From the NCBI RefSeq assembly GCF_050947335.1, contig NW_027473362.1, positions 620,001 through 684,000 on the forward strand: a stretch of DNA of 64,000 nt. Reading direction: 5' to 3'. The DNA is from Megachile rotundata (Eukaryota; Arthropoda; Insecta; Hymenoptera; Megachilidae). Made by a program: the position numbers and the translations under genes. This document shows, in pieces, positions 27,201-42,300 of this stretch. Every line of letters starts with the position of its first letter. Within the stretch, counting starts at the first letter, position 1. The notes beneath the pieces are model-generated. The model had not been told where the DNA came from, did not search any database, and worked only from the letters and a program-made list of their open reading frames with translations.

Positions 27201-29692
27201 TTGTATGATTGTGATTGTATGATTGTGATTGTATGATTGTGATTGCATGATTGTGATTGTATGATTGTGATTGCATGATTTTGAATGTATGATTGTGATT
27301 GCATGATTGTGATTGTATGATTGTGATTGTATGATTGTGATTGTATGATTGTATTTGGGAGATTGTATTTGGGAGATTTTATTTGGGAGATTGTAATTGT
27401 ATGATTGAGATTGTATGATTGTGATTGTATGCTTGCGATTGTATGATTGTGATTGTATGATTGTGATTGTATGATTGTGATTGTCTGATTGTGGTTGTGC
27501 GATTGTGATTGTACGATTGTGATTGTACGATTGTGATTGTATGATTGTGATTGTATGATTGAGATTGTATGATTGAGATTGTATGAATGTGATTGTATGC
27601 TTGCGATTGTATGATTGTGATTGTATGATTGTGATTGTATGATTGTGATTGCATGATTTTGAATGTATGATTGTGATTGTATGATTGTGATTGCATGATT
27701 GTGATTGTATGGTTGTGATTGCATGATTTTGAAAGTATGATTGTGATTGTATGATTGTGATTGTATGATTGTGATTGTATGATTGTGATTGTCTGATTGT
27801 GGTTGTGCGATTGTGATTGTACGATTGTGATTGTACGATTGTGATTGTATGATTATGATTGTATGATTGTGATTGTATGATTATGATTGTATGATTGTGA
27901 TTGTATGATTGCGATTGTATGATTGTGATTGTATGATTATGATTGTATTTTTGTGATTGCATGATTGTGATTGTATGATTGTGATTGTATGATTGTGATT
28001 GTATGATTGCGATTGTATGATTGTGATTGTATGATTGTGATTGTATGATTGTGATTGTATGATTGTGATTGTATGATTGTGATTGCATGATTGTGATTGT
28101 ATGATTGTGATTGTCTGATTGTGGTTGTGCGATTGTGATTGTACGATTGTGATTGTACGATTGTGATTGTACGATTGTGATTGTATGATTATGATTGTAT
28201 GACTGTGATTGTAAGATTATGATTGTATGATTGTGATTGTATGATTGTGATTGTATGATTGCGATTGTATGATTGTGATTGTATGATTGCGATTGTATGA
28301 TTGTGATTGTATGATTGTGATGTATGATTGTAATTGTATGATTATGATTGTATGATTGTGATTGTATGATTGAGGTTGTATGATTGAGATTGTATGAATG
28401 TGATTGTATGCTTATGATTGTATGATTGTGATTGTATGATTGTGATTGCATGATTTTGAATGTATGATTGTGATTGTATGATTGTGATTGCATGATTGTG
28501 ATTGTATGGTTGTGATTGTATGATTGTGATTGTATGATTGTGATAGTATGATTGTGATTGTATGATTGTGATTGTATGATTGTGATTGTATGATTATGAT
28601 TGTATGATTGTGATTGTATGATTGTATTTGGGAGATTGTATTTGGGAGATTGTATTTGGGAGATTGTAATTGTATGATTGCGATTGTATGATTGTGATTG
28701 TATGATTGCGATTGTATGAATTCGATTGTATGATTGTGATTGTATGATTGTGATTGTATGATTGTGATTGTATGATTGTGATTGTATGATTGTGATTGTA
28801 TGATTGTGATTGTATGATTGTATTTGGGAGATTGTATTTGGGAGATTGTAATTGTATGATTGCCATTGTATGATTGTGATTGTATGATTGCGATTGTATG
28901 ATTGTGATTGTATGATTGTGATGTATGATTGTAATTGTATGATTATGATTGTATGATTGTGATTGTATGATTGAGATTGTATGATTGAGATTGTATGATT
29001 GTGATTGTATGCTTGCGATTGTATGATTGTGATTGTATGATTGTGATTGTATGATTGTGATTGTATGATTGTGATTGTATGATTGCGATTGTATGATTGT
29101 GATTGTATGATTGTGATTGTATGATTGTAATTGTATGATTATGATTGTATGATTGTGATTGTATGATTGAGATTGTATGAATGTGATTGTATACTTGCGA
29201 TTGTATGATTGTGATTGTATGATTGTAATTGTATGATTGTGATTGTATGATTGTGATTGTATGATTATGATTGTATGATTGTGATTGTATGATTGTGATT
29301 GTATGATTGTGATTGTATGATTGTGATTGTATGATTGTGATTGTATGATTGTGATTTTATGATTGTGATTGTATGATTGTGATTGTATGATTGTGATTGT
29401 ATGATTGTGATTGTATGATTGTGATTGTATGATTGTGATTGTATGATTGTGATTGTATGATTGTGATTGTATGATTGTATTTGGGAGATTGTATTTGGGA
29501 GATTGTAATTGTATGATTGCGATTGTATGATTGTGATTGTATGATTGTGATGTATGATTGTAATTGCATGATTATGATTGTATGATTGTGATTGTATGAT
29601 TATGATTGTATGATTGTGATTGTATGATTGCGATTGTATGATTGTGATTGTATGATTATGATTGTATTTTTGTGATTGCATGATTGTGATTG
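23977..29692 (+). repeat. Higher-order block H4, copy 1 (~5.6 kb)
   Basis: Tandem with the next block. Offsets between shared markers are 5,674-5,688 bp at the left, 5,604 bp after a six-unit deletion in copy 2 (near 24,760-24,930), and 5,576 bp further right (EcoRI units 26,453 and 32,029; 28,718 and 34,294). All of these steps are multiples of 14. The block contains sub-block C at 25,016, TTCGGGAG near 25,803, and groups of TACGATTG and TGCGATTG units near 27,490, 27,800 and 28,125. No gene is visible. Confidence 0.87.
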
Positions 29693-32600
29693 TATGATTG
29701 TGATTGTATGATTGTGATTGTATGATTGTGATTGTATGATTGTGATTGTATGATTGTGATTGTATGATTGTGATTGTATGATTGTGATTGTATGATTGTG
29801 ATTGTATGATTGTGATTGTATGATTGTGATTGTATGATTGTGATTGTATGATTGTGATTGTATGATTGTGATTGTATGATTGTGATTGTATGATTGTATT
29901 TGGGAGATTGTATTTGGGAGATTGTAATTGTATGATTGCGATTGTATGATTGTGATTGTATGATTGTGATGTATGATTGTAATTGCATGATTATGATTGT
30001 ATGATTGTGATTGTATGATTATGATTGTATGATTGTGATTGTATGATTGCGATTGTATGATTGTGATTGTATGATTATGATTGTATTTTTGTGATTGCAT
30101 GATTGTGATTGTATGATTGTGATTGTATGATTGTGATTGTATGATTGTGATTGTATGATTGTGATTGTATGATAGTGATTGTATGATTGTGATTGTATGA
30201 TTGTGATTGTATGATTGTGATTGTATGATTGTATTTGGGAGATTGTATTTGGGAGATTGTAATTGTATGATTGCGATTGTATGATTGTGATTGTATGATT
30301 GTGATGTATGATTGTAATTGTATGATTATGATTGTATGATTGCGTTTGTATGATTGAGATTGTATGATTGAGATTGTATGATTGTGATTGTATGCTTGCG
30401 ATTGTATGATTGTGATTGTATGATTGTGATTGTATGACTGTGATTGTATGATTGTGATTGCATGATTGTGATTGTATGATTGTGATTGTATGATTGTGAT
30501 TGTATGATTGTGATTGTATGATTGTATTTGGGAGATTGTATATGGGAGATTGTGTTTGGGAGATTGTAATTGTATGATTGCGATTGTATGATTGTGATTG
30601 TATGATTGCGATTGTATGATTACGATTGTATGATTGCGATTGTATGATTGTGATGTATGATTGTAATTGTATGATTATGATTGTATGATTGTGATTGTAT
30701 GATTGAGATTGTATGATTGAGATTGTATGAATGTGATAGTATGCTTGCGATTGTATGATTGTGATTGTATGATTGTGATTGCATGATTTTGAATGTATGA
30801 TTGTGATTGTATGATTGTGATTGCATGATTGTGATTGTATGGTTGTGATTGCATGATTTTGAAAGTATGATTGTGATTGTATGATTGTGATTGTATGATT
30901 GTGATTGTATGATTGTGATTGTATGATTATGATTGTATGATTGTATTTGGGAGATTGTATTTGGGAGATTGTAATTGTATGATTGCGATTGTATGATTGT
31001 GATTGTATGATTGCGATTGTATGATTACGATTGTATGATTGCGATTGTATGATTGTGATGTATGATTGTAATTGTATGATTATGATTGTATGATTGTGAT
31101 AGTATGATTATGATTGTATGATTGTGATTGTATGATTGCGATTGTATGATTGTGATTGTATGATTATGATTGTATTTTTGTGATTGTATGATTGTGATTG
31201 TATGATTGTGATTGTATGATTGTGATTGCATGATTGTGATTGTATGATTGTGATTGTCTGATTGTGGTTGTGCGATTGTGATTGTACGATTGTGATTGTA
31301 TGATTGTGATTGTATGATTATGATTGTATGATTGTGATTGTATGATTATGATTGTATGATTGTGATTGTATGATTGTGATTGTATGATTGTATTTGGGAG
31401 ATTGTATTCGGGAGATTGTAATTGTATGATTGCGATTGTATGATTGTGATTGTATGATTGCGATTGTATGATTGTGATTGTATGATTGTGATGTATGATT
31501 GTAATTGTATGATTATGATTGTATGATTGTGATTGTATGATTGAGGTTGTATGATTGAGATTGTATGAATGTGATTGTATGCTTGCGATTGTATGATTGT
31601 GATTGTATGATTGTGATTGTATGATTGTGATTGCATGATTTTGAATGTATGATTGTGATTGTATGATTGTGATTGCATGATTGTGATTGTATGGTTGTGA
31701 TTGTATGATTGTGATTGTATGATTGTGATAGTATGATTGTGATTGTATGATTGTGATTGTATGATTGTGATTGTATGATTGTGATTGTATTTTGGTGATT
31801 GCATGACTGTGATTGTATGATTGTGATTGTATGATTGTGATTGTATGATTGTGATTGTATGATTGTGATTGTATGATTGTGATTGTATGATTGTGATTGT
31901 ATGATTATGATTGTATGATTGTGATTGTATGATTGTATTTGGGAGATTGTATTTGGGAGTTTGTATTTGGGAGATTGTAATTGTATGCTTGCGATTGTAT
32001 GATTGTGATTGTATGATTGCGATTGTATGAATTCGATTGTATGATTGTGATTGTATGATTGTGATTGTATGATTGTGATTGTATGATTGTGAATGTATGA
32101 TTGTGATTGTATGATTGTATTTGGGAGATTGTATTTGGGAGATTGTAATTGTATGATTGCGATTGTATGATTGTGATTGTATGATTGTGATTGTATGATT
32201 GTGATTGTATGATTGTATTTGGGAGATTGTATTTGGGAGATTGTAATTGTATGATTGCGATTGTATGATTGTGATTGTATGATTGTGATGTATGATTGTA
32301 ATTGCATGATTATGATTGTATGATTGTGATTGTATGATTATGATTGTATGATTGTGATTGTATGATTGCGATTGTATGATTGTGATTGTATGATTATGAT
32401 TGTATTTTTGTGATTGCATGATTGTGATTGTATGATTGTGATTGTATGATTGTGATTGTATGATTGTGATAGTATGATTGTGATTGTATGATTGTGATTG
32501 TATGATTGTGATTGTATGATTGTATTTGGGAGATTGTATTTGGGAGATTGTAATTGTATGATTGCGATTGTATGATTGTGATTGTATGATTGTGATGTAT

Positions 32601-35140
32601 GATTGTAATTGTATGATTATGATTGTATGATTGCGTTAGTATGATTGAGATTGTATGATTGAGATTGTATGATTGTGATTGTATGCTTGCGATTGTATGA
32701 TTGTGATTGTATGATTGTGATTGTATGATTGTGATTGTATGATTGTGATTGTATGATTGTGATTGCATGATTGTGATTGTATGATTGTGATTGTATGATT
32801 GTGATTGTATGATTGTGATTGCATGATTGTGATTGTATGATTGTGATTGCATGATTTTGAATGTATGATTGTGATTGCATGATTGTGATTGTATGATTGT
32901 GATTGTATGATTGTGATTGTATGATTGTATTTGGGAGATTGTATTTGGGAGATTTTATTTGGGAGATTGTAATTGTATGATTGAGATTGTATGATTGTGA
33001 TTGTATGCTTGCGATTGTATGATTGTGATTGTATGATTGTGATTGTATGATTGTGATTGTCTGATTGTGGTTGTGCGATTGTGATTGTACGATTGTGATT
33101 GTATGATTGTGATTGTATGATTGTGATTGTATGATTGAGATTGTATGATTGAGATTGTATGAATGTGATTGTATGCTTGCGATTGTATGATTGTGATTGT
33201 ATGATTGTGATTGTATGATTGTGATTGCATGATTTTGAATGTATGATTGTGATTGTATGATTGTGATTGCATGATTGTGATTGTATGGTTGTGATTGCAT
33301 GATTTTGAAAGTATGATTGTGATTGTATGATTGTGATTGTATGATTGTGATTGTATGATTGTGATTGTCTGATTGTGGTTGTGCGATTGTGATTGTACGA
33401 TTGTGATTGTACGATTGTGATTGTATGATTATGATTGTATGATTGTGATTGTATGATTATGATTGTATGATTGTGATTGTATGATTGCGATTGTATGATT
33501 GTGATTGTATGATTATGATTGTATTTTTGTGATTGCATGATTGTGATTGTATGATTGTGATTGTATGATTGTGATTGTATGATTGTGATTGTATGATTGT
33601 GATTGTATGATTGTGATTGTATGATTGTGATTGTATGATTGTGATTGTATGATTGTGATTGCATGATTGTGATTGTATGATTGTGATTGTCTGATTGTGG
33701 TTGTGCGATTGTGATTGTACGATTGTGATTGTACGATTGTGATTGTACGATTGTGATTGTATGATTATGATTGTATGACTGTGATTGTATGATTATGATT
33801 GTATGATTGTGATTGTATGATTGTGATTGTATGATTGCGATTGTATGATTGTGATTGTATGATTGCGATTGTATGATTGTGATTGTATGATTGTGATGTA
33901 TGATTGTAATTGTATGATTATGATTGTATGATTGTGATTGTATGATTGAGGTTGTATGATTGAGATTGTATGAATGTGATTGTATGCTTATGATTGTATG
34001 ATTGTGATTGTATGATTGTGATTGCATGATTTTGAATGTATGATTGTGATTGTATGATTGTGATTGCATGATTGTGATTGTATGGTTGTGATTGTATGAT
34101 TGTGATTGTATGATTGTGATAGTATGATTGTGATTGTATGATTGTGATTGTATGATTGTGATTGTATGATTATGATTGTATGATTGTGATTGTATGATTG
34201 TATTTGGGAGATTGTATTTGGGAGATTGTATTTGGGAGATTGTAATTGTATGATTGCGATTGTATGATTGTGATTGTATGATTGCGATTGTATGAATTCG
34301 ATTGTATGATTGTGATTGTATGATTGTGATTGTATGATTGTGATTGTATGATTGTGATTGTATGATTGTATTTGGGAGATTGTATTTGGGAGATTGTAAT
34401 TGTATGATTGCCATTGTATGATTGTGATTGTATGATTGCGATTGTATGATTGTGATTGTATGATTGTGATGTATGATTGTAATTGTATGATTATGATTGT
34501 ATGATTGTGATTGTATGATTGAGATTGTATGATTGAGATTGTATGATTGTGATTGTATGCTTGCGATTGTATGATTGTGATTGTATGATTGTGATTGTAT
34601 GATTGTGATTGTATGATTGTGATTGTATGATTGCGATTGTATGATTGTGATTGTATGATTGTGATTGTATGATTGTAATTGTATGATTATGATTGTATGA
34701 TTGTGATTGTATAATTGAGATTGTATGATTGAGATTGTATGAATGTGATTGTATACTTGCGATTGTATGATTGTGATTGTATGATTGTAATTGTATGATT
34801 GTGATTGTATGATTGTGATTGTATGATTATGATTGTATGATTGTGATTGTATGATTGTGATTGTATGATTGTGATTGTATGATTGTGATTGTATGATTGT
34901 GATTGTATGATTGTGATTTTATGATTGTGATTGTATGATTGTGATTGTATGATTGTGATTGTATGATTGTGATTGTATGATTGTGATTGTATGATTGTGA
35001 TTGTATGATTGTGATTGTATGATTGTATTTGGGAGATTGTATTTGGGAGATTGTAATTGTATGATTGCGATTGTATGATTGTGATTGTATGATTGTGATG
35101 TATGATTGTAATTGCATGATTATGATTGTATGATTGTGAT
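29693..35140 (+). repeat. Higher-order block H4, copy 2 (~5.6 kb)
   Basis: Begins with a 14-unit canonical run (29,693-29,888) and follows copy 1 marker by marker: sub-block C at 30,620, TTCGGGAG near 31,407, EcoRI units at 32,029 and 34,294. Point differences include TTTGGGAGTTTG near 31,960, TATGCTTGCG at about 31,985 in place of TATGATTGCG, and one TATGATTG near 31,300 where copy 1 has TACGATTG. Its last ~950 bp is itself duplicated. Confidence 0.87.
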
Positions 35141-35148
35141 TGTATGAT
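34190..35148 (+). repeat. 950-bp tandem duplication, left copy
   Basis: Every row I compared matches the right copy at exactly +950 bp. The unit holds a triple GGGAG cluster, an EcoRI unit (34,294), a GCCATTG unit near 34,412, a TATAATTGAG unit near 34,711, TATACTTGCG near 34,752 and GATTTTATG near 34,916. 950 bp is 66 units of 14 bp plus two 13-bp units. Only two substitutions separate the copies. Confidence 0.93.
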
Positions 35149-36098
35149 TGTATTTGGGAGATTGTATTTGGGAGATTGTATTTGGGAGATTGTAATTGTA
35201 TGATTGCGATTGTATGATTGTGATTGTATGATTGCGATTGTATGAATTCGATTGTATGATTGTGATTGTATGATTGTGATTGTATGATTGTGATTGTATG
35301 ATTGTGATTGTATGATTGTATTTGGGAGATTGTATTTGGGAGATTGTAATTGTATGATTGCCATTGTATGATTGTGATTGTATGATTGCGATTGTATGAT
35401 TGTGATTGTATGATTGTGATGTATGATTGTAATTGTATGATTATGATTGTATGATTGTGATTGTATGATTGAGATTGTATGATTGAGATTGTATGATTGT
35501 GATTGTATGCTTGCGATTGTATGATTGTGATTGTATGATTGTGATTGTATGATTGTGATTGTATGATTGTGATTGTATGATTGCGATTGTATGATTGTGA
35601 TTGTATGATTGTGATTGTATGATTGTAATTGTATGATTAGGATTGTATGATTGTGTTTGTATAATTGAGATTGTATGATTGAGATTGTATGAATGTGATT
35701 GTATACTTGCGATTGTATGATTGTGATTGTATGATTGTAATTGTATGATTGTGATTGTATGATTGTGATTGTATGATTATGATTGTATGATTGTGATTGT
35801 ATGATTGTGATTGTATGATTGTGATTGTATGATTGTGATTGTATGATTGTGATTGTATGATTGTGATTTTATGATTGTGATTGTATGATTGTGATTGTAT
35901 GATTGTGATTGTATGATTGTGATTGTATGATTGTGATTGTATGATTGTGATTGTATGATTGTGATTGTATGATTGTATTTGGGAGATTGTATTTGGGAGA
36001 TTGTAATTGTATGATTGCGATTGTATGATTGTGATTGTATGATTGTGATGTATGATTGTAATTGCATGATTATGATTGTATGATTGTGATTGTATGAT
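35140..36098 (+). repeat. 950-bp tandem duplication, right copy
   Basis: Head-to-tail copy of 34,190-35,148 with two visible differences: G at 35,640 (T at 34,690) and T at 35,656 (A at 34,706). The match ends at about 36,098, where this copy reads TATGATTATG while the left copy runs into TATTTGGGAG. The breakpoints fall inside shared repeat sequence, as expected of unequal exchange. The two changes sit only 16 bp apart. Confidence 0.93.
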
Positions 36099-37140
36099 TA
36101 TGATTGTATGATTGTGATTGTATGATTGCGATTGTATGATTGTGATTGTATGATTATGATTGTATTTTTGTGATTGCATGATTGTGATTGTATGATTGTG
36201 ATTGTATGATTGTGATTGTATGATTGTGATTGTATGATTGTGATTGTATGATTGTGATTGTATGATTGTGATTGTATGATTGTGATTGTATGATTGTGAT
36301 TGTATGATTGTGATTGTATGATTGTGATTGTATGATTGTGATTGTATGATTGTATTTGGGAGATTGTATTTGGGAGATTGTAATTGTATGATTGCGATTG
36401 TATGGTTGTGATTGTATGATTGTGATGTATGATTGTAATTGTATGATTATGATTGTATGATTGCGTTTGTATGATTGAGATTGTATGATTGAGATTGTAT
36501 GATTGTGATTGTATGCTTGCGATTGTATGATTATGATTGTATGATTGTGATTGTATGATTGTGATTGTATGATTGTGATTGCATGATTGTGATTGTATGG
36601 TTGTGATTGCATGATTGTGATTGTATGATTGTGATTGTATGATTGTGATTGTATGATTGTGATTGTATGATTGTGATTGTATGATTGTATTTGGGAGATT
36701 GTATTTGGGAGATTGTAATTGTATGATTGCGATTGTATGGTTGTGATTGTATGATTGTGATGTATGATTGTAATTGTATGATTATGATTGTATGATTGCG
36801 TTTGTATGATTGTGATTGTATGATTGTGATTGTATGATTGTGATTGTATGATTGTGATTGTATGATTGTGATTGTATGATTGTGATTGTATGATTGTGAT
36901 TGTATGATTGTGATTGTATGATTATGATTGTATGATTGTATTTGGGAGATTGTATTTGGGAGATTGTAATTGTATGATTGCGATTGTATGATTGTGATTG
37001 TATGATTGTGATGTATGATTGTGATTGTATGATTGTGATTGTATGATTGTGATTGTATGATTGTGATTGTATGATTGTGATTGTATGATTGTGATTGCAT
37101 GATTGTGATTGTATGATTGTGATTGCATGATTTTGAATGT
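36098..37140 (+). repeat. Transition from family A to family B
   Basis: Holds a TATTTTTGTG unit near 36,168, a canonical run near 36,190-36,345, GGGAG pairs near 36,354, 36,690 and 36,948, and TATGGTTG variants near 36,401, 36,598 and 36,737. The EcoRI units stop before this region (last at 35,244), and the family B TATAATTG unit first becomes regular from 37,140. The 13-bp unit still has the GATG form here, as in family A. No gene is visible. Confidence 0.75.
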
Positions 37141-37869
37141 ATAATTGTGATTGCATGATTGTGATTGTATGATTGTGATTGTATGATTGCGATTGTATGA
37201 TTGCGATTGTATGATTGTGATGTATGATTGTAATTGTATGATTATGATTGTATGATTGTGATTGTATGATTGTGATTGTCTGATTGTGGTTGTGCGATTG
37301 TGATTGTACGATTGTGATTGTACGATTGTGATTGTATGATTATGATTGTATGATTGTGATTGTATGATTATGATTGTATGATTGTGATTGTATGATTGCG
37401 ATTGTATGATTGTGATTGTATGATTATGATTGTATTTTTGTGATTGCATGATTGTGATTGTATGATTGTGATTGTATGATTGTGATTGTATGATTGTGAT
37501 TGTATGATTGTGATTGCATGATTGTGATTGTATGATTGTGATTTCATGATTTTGAATGTATAATTGTGATTGCATGATTGTGATTGTAGGATTGTGATTG
37601 TATGATTGTGATGTATGATTGTAATTGTATGATTATGATTGTATGATTGTGATAGTATGATTATGATTGTATGATTGTGATTGTATGATTGCGATTGTAT
37701 GATTATGATTGTATTTTTGTGATTGCATGATTGTGATTGTATGATTGTGATTGCATGATTGTGATTGTATGATTGTGATTGTCTGATTGTGGTTGTGCGA
37801 TTGTGATTGTACGATTGTGATTGTACGATTGTGATTGTATGATTATGATTGTATGATTGTGATTGTATG

Positions 37870-38625
37870 ATTATGATTGTATGATTGTGATTGTATGATT
37901 GCGATTGTATGACTGTGATTGTATGGTTGTGATTGCATGATTTTGAAAGTATGATTGTGATTGTATGATTGCGATTGTATGATTGTGATTGTATGATTGT
38001 GATTGTATGATTGTGATAGTGTGATTGTGATTGTATGATTGTGATTGTATGATTGTGATAGTGTGATTGTGATTGTATGATTGTGATTGTATGATTGTGA
38101 TTGTATGATTGTGATTGTATGATTGTATTTGGGAGATTGTATTTGGGAGATTGTAATTGTATGATTGCGATTGTATGATTGTGATTGTATGATTGTGATT
38201 GTATGATTGTGATTGTATGATTGTGATTGTATGATTGTGATTGTATGATTGTGATTGTATGATTGTGATTGTATGATTGTGATTGCATGATTGTGATTGT
38301 ATGATTGTGATTGCATGATTTTGAATGTATAATTGTGATTGCATGATTGTGATTGTATGATTGTGATTGTATGATTGTGATTGTATGATTGTATTTGGGA
38401 GATTGTATTTGGGAGATTGTATTTGGGAGATTGTAATTGTATGATTGCGATTGTATGATTGTGATTGTATGATTGCGATTGTATGATTGCGATTGTATGA
38501 TTGTGATTGTATGATTGTGATTCTATGATTGTGATTGCATGATTTTGAATGTATGATTGTGATTGTATGATTGTGATTGCATGACTGTGATTGTATGGTT
38601 GTGATTGCATGATTTTGAAAGTATG
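37870..38625 (+). repeat. Family B block, copy 1 of ~3.0-3.3-kb repeat
   Basis: Matches 40,890-41,660 at +3,020 bp, rising to +3,034 bp by one unit. Shared order: TATGATTATG, GCGATTG, GACTGTG, TATGGTTG, GAAAGTATG, two GATAGTGTG units, a GGGAG pair, TATAATTG, then a triple GGGAG cluster. A GATTCTATG substitution at about 38,521 is private to this copy. Confidence 0.82.
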
Positions 38626-38689
38626 ATTGTGATTGTATGATTGTGATTGTATGATTGTGATTGTATGATTGTGATTGTATGATTGTGAT

Positions 38690-39330
38690 ATATGATTGTA
38701 ATTGTATGATTATGATTGTATGATTGCGCTTGTATGATTGATATTTTATGATTGAGATTGTATGATTGTGATTGTATGATTGTGATTGTATGATTGTGAT
38801 TGTATGATTGTGATTGTATGATTGTGATTGTATGATTGTGATTGCATGATTGTGATTGTATGATTGTGATTGCATGATTTTGAATGTATAATTGTGATTG
38901 CATGATTGTGATTGTATGATTGTGATTGTATGATTGTGATTGTATGATTGTATTTGGGAGATTGTATTTGGGAGATTGTATTTGGGAGATTGTAATTGTA
39001 TGAATGCGATTGTATGATTGTGATTGTATGATTGCGATTGTATGATTGCGATTGTATGATTGTGATTGTATGATTGTGATTGTATGATTGTGATTGCATG
39101 ATTTTGAATGTATGATTGTGATTGTATGATTGTGATTGCATGACTGTGATTGTATGGTTGTGATTGCATGATTTTGGAAGTATGATTGTGATTGTATGAT
39201 TGCGATTGTATGATTGTGATTGTATGATTGTGATTGTATGATTGTGATAGTGTGATTGTGATTGTATGATTGTGATTGTATGATTGTGATTGTATGATTG
39301 TGATTGTATGATTGTGATTGAATGATTTTG
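38690..39330 (+). repeat. Family B block with GCGCTTG and GATATTTTATG
   Basis: Repeated at about +3,300-3,314 bp (42,002-42,640). Rare shared units are GCGCTTG (38,726 and 42,040), GATATTTTATG next to it, GAATGCGATTG near 39,003 and 42,303, and TTTTGGAAG at 39,173 and 42,473. These rare units occur only in these two places that I saw, so the pair is a strong sign of common descent. Together with the previous block this implies a ~3.3-kb duplicated unit within family B. Confidence 0.85.
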
Positions 39331-42300
39331 AATGTATAATTGTGATTGCATGATTGTGATTGTATGATTGTGATTGTATGATTGTATTTGGGAGATTGTA
39401 TTTGGGAGATTGTATTTGGGAGATTGTAATTGTATGATTGCGATTGTATGATTGTGATTGTATGATTGTGATGTATGATTTTAATTGTATGATTATGATT
39501 GTATGATTGTGATAGTATGATTATGATTGTATGATTGTGATTGTATGATTGCGATTGTATGATTGTGATTGTATGATTGTGATTGTATGATTGTGATTGT
39601 ATGATTGTGATTGTATGATTGTGATTGCATGATTGTGATTGTATGATTGTGATTGTATGATTGTGATTGTCTGATTGTGGTTGTGCGATTGTGATTGTAC
39701 GATTGTGATTGTACGATTGTGATTGTATGATTATGATTGTATGATTGTGATTGCATGATTGTGATTGTATGGTTGTGATTGCATGATTTTGAAAGTATGA
39801 TTGTGATTGTATGATTGTGATTGTATGATTGTGATTGTATGATTGTGATTGTATGATTGTGATAGTATGATTATGATTGTATGATTGTGATTGTATGATT
39901 GTGATATATGATTGTAATTGTATGATTATGATTGTATGATTGCGTTTGTATGATTGAGATTGTATGATTGAGATTGTATGATTGTGATTGTATGCTTGCG
40001 ATTGTATGATTGTGATTGTATGATTGTGATTGTATGATTGTGATTGTATGATTGTGATTGTATGATTGTGATTGTATGATTGTGATTGTATGATTGTGAT
40101 TGTATGATTGTGATTGTATGATTGTGATTGCATGACTGTGATTGTATGATTGTGATTGCATGATTTTGAATGTATAATTGTGATTGCATGATTGTGATTG
40201 TATGATTGTGATTGTATGATTGTGATTGTATGATTGTATTTGGGAGATTGTATTTGGGAGATTGTATTTGGGAGATTGTAATTGTATGATTGCGATTGTA
40301 TGATTGTGATTGTATGATTGCGATTGTATGATTGCGATTGTATGATTGTGATTGTATGATTGTGATTGTATGATTGTGATTGCATGATTTTGAATGTATG
40401 ATTGTGATTGTATGATTGAGATTGCATGACTGTGATTGTATGGTTGTGATTGCATGATTTTGAATGTATGATTGTGATTGTATGATTGCGATTGTATGAT
40501 TGTGATTGTATGATTGTGATTGTATGATTGTGATAGTGTGATTGTGATTGTATGATTGTGATTGTATGATTGTGATTGTATGATTGTGATTGTATGATTG
40601 TATTTGGGAGATTGTGTTTGGGAGATTGTAATTGTATGATTGCGATTGTATGATTCTGATTGTATGATTGTGATGTATGATTGTAATTGTATGATTATGA
40701 TTGTATGATTGTGATAGTATGATTATGATTGTATGATTGTGATTGTATGATTGCGATTGTATGATTGTGATTGTATGATTATGATTGTATTTTTGTGATT
40801 GCATGATTGTGATTGTATGATTGTGATAGTATGATTGTGATTGTACGATTGTGATTGTATGATTATGATTGTATGATTGTGATTGTATGATTATGATTGT
40901 ATGATTGTGATTGTATGATTGCGATTGTATGACTGTGATTGTATGGTTGTGATTGCATGATTTTGAAAGTATGATTGTGATTGTATGATTGCGATTGTAT
41001 GATTGTGATTGTATGATTGTGATTGTATGATTGTGATAGTGTGATTGTGATTGTATGATTGTGATTGTATGATTGTGATAGTGTGATTGTGATTGTATGA
41101 TTGTGATTGTATGATTGTGATTGTATGATTGTGATTGTATGATTGTATTTGGGAGATTGTATTTGGGAGATTGTAATTGTATGATTGCGATTGTATGATT
41201 GTGATTGTATGATTGTGATTGTATGATTGTGATTGTATGATTGTGATTGTATGATTGTGATTGTATGATTGTGATTGTATGATTGTGATTGTATGATTGT
41301 GATTGTATGATTGTGATTGCATGATTGTGATTGTATGATTGTGATTGCATGATTTTGAATGTATAATTGTGATTGCATGATTGTGATTGTATGATTGTGA
41401 TTGTATGATTGTGATTGTATGATTGTATTTGGGAGATTGTATTTGGGAGATTGTATTTGGGAGATTGTAATTGTATGATTGCGATTGTATGATTGTGATT
41501 GTATGATTGCGATTGTATGATTGCGATTGTATGATTGTGATTGTATGATTGTGATTGTATGATTGTGATTGCATGATTTTGAATGTATGATTGTGATTGT
41601 ATGATTGTGATTGCATGACTGTGATTGTATGGTTGTGATTGCATGATTTTGAAAGTATGATTGTGATTGTATGATTGCGATTGTATGATTGTGATTGTAT
41701 GATTGTGATTGTATGATTGTGATTGTATGATTGTGATTGCATGATTGTGATTGTATGATTGTGATTGTCTGATTGTGGTTGTGCGATTGTGATTGTACGA
41801 TTGTGATTGTACGATTGTGATTGTATGATTATGATTGTATGATTGTGATGGTATGATTATGGTTGTATGATTGTGATTGTATGATTGCGATTGTATGATT
41901 GTGATTGTATGATTATGATTGTATTTTTGTGATTGCATGATTGTGATTGTATGATTGTGATTGTATGATTGTGATTGTATGATTGTGATTGTATGATTGT
42001 GATATATGATTGTAATTGTATGATTATGATTGTATGATTGCGCTTGTATGATTGATATTTTATGATTGAGATTGTATGATTGTGATTGTATGATTGTGAT
42101 TGTATGATTGTGATTGTATGATTGTGATTGTATGATTGTGATTGCATGATTGTGATTGTATGATTGTGATTGCATGATTTTGAATGTATAATTGTGATTG
42201 CATGATTGTGATTGTATGATTGTGATTGTATGATTGTGATTGTATGATTGTATTTGGGAGATTGTATTTGGGAGATTGTATTTGGGAGATTGTAATTGTA

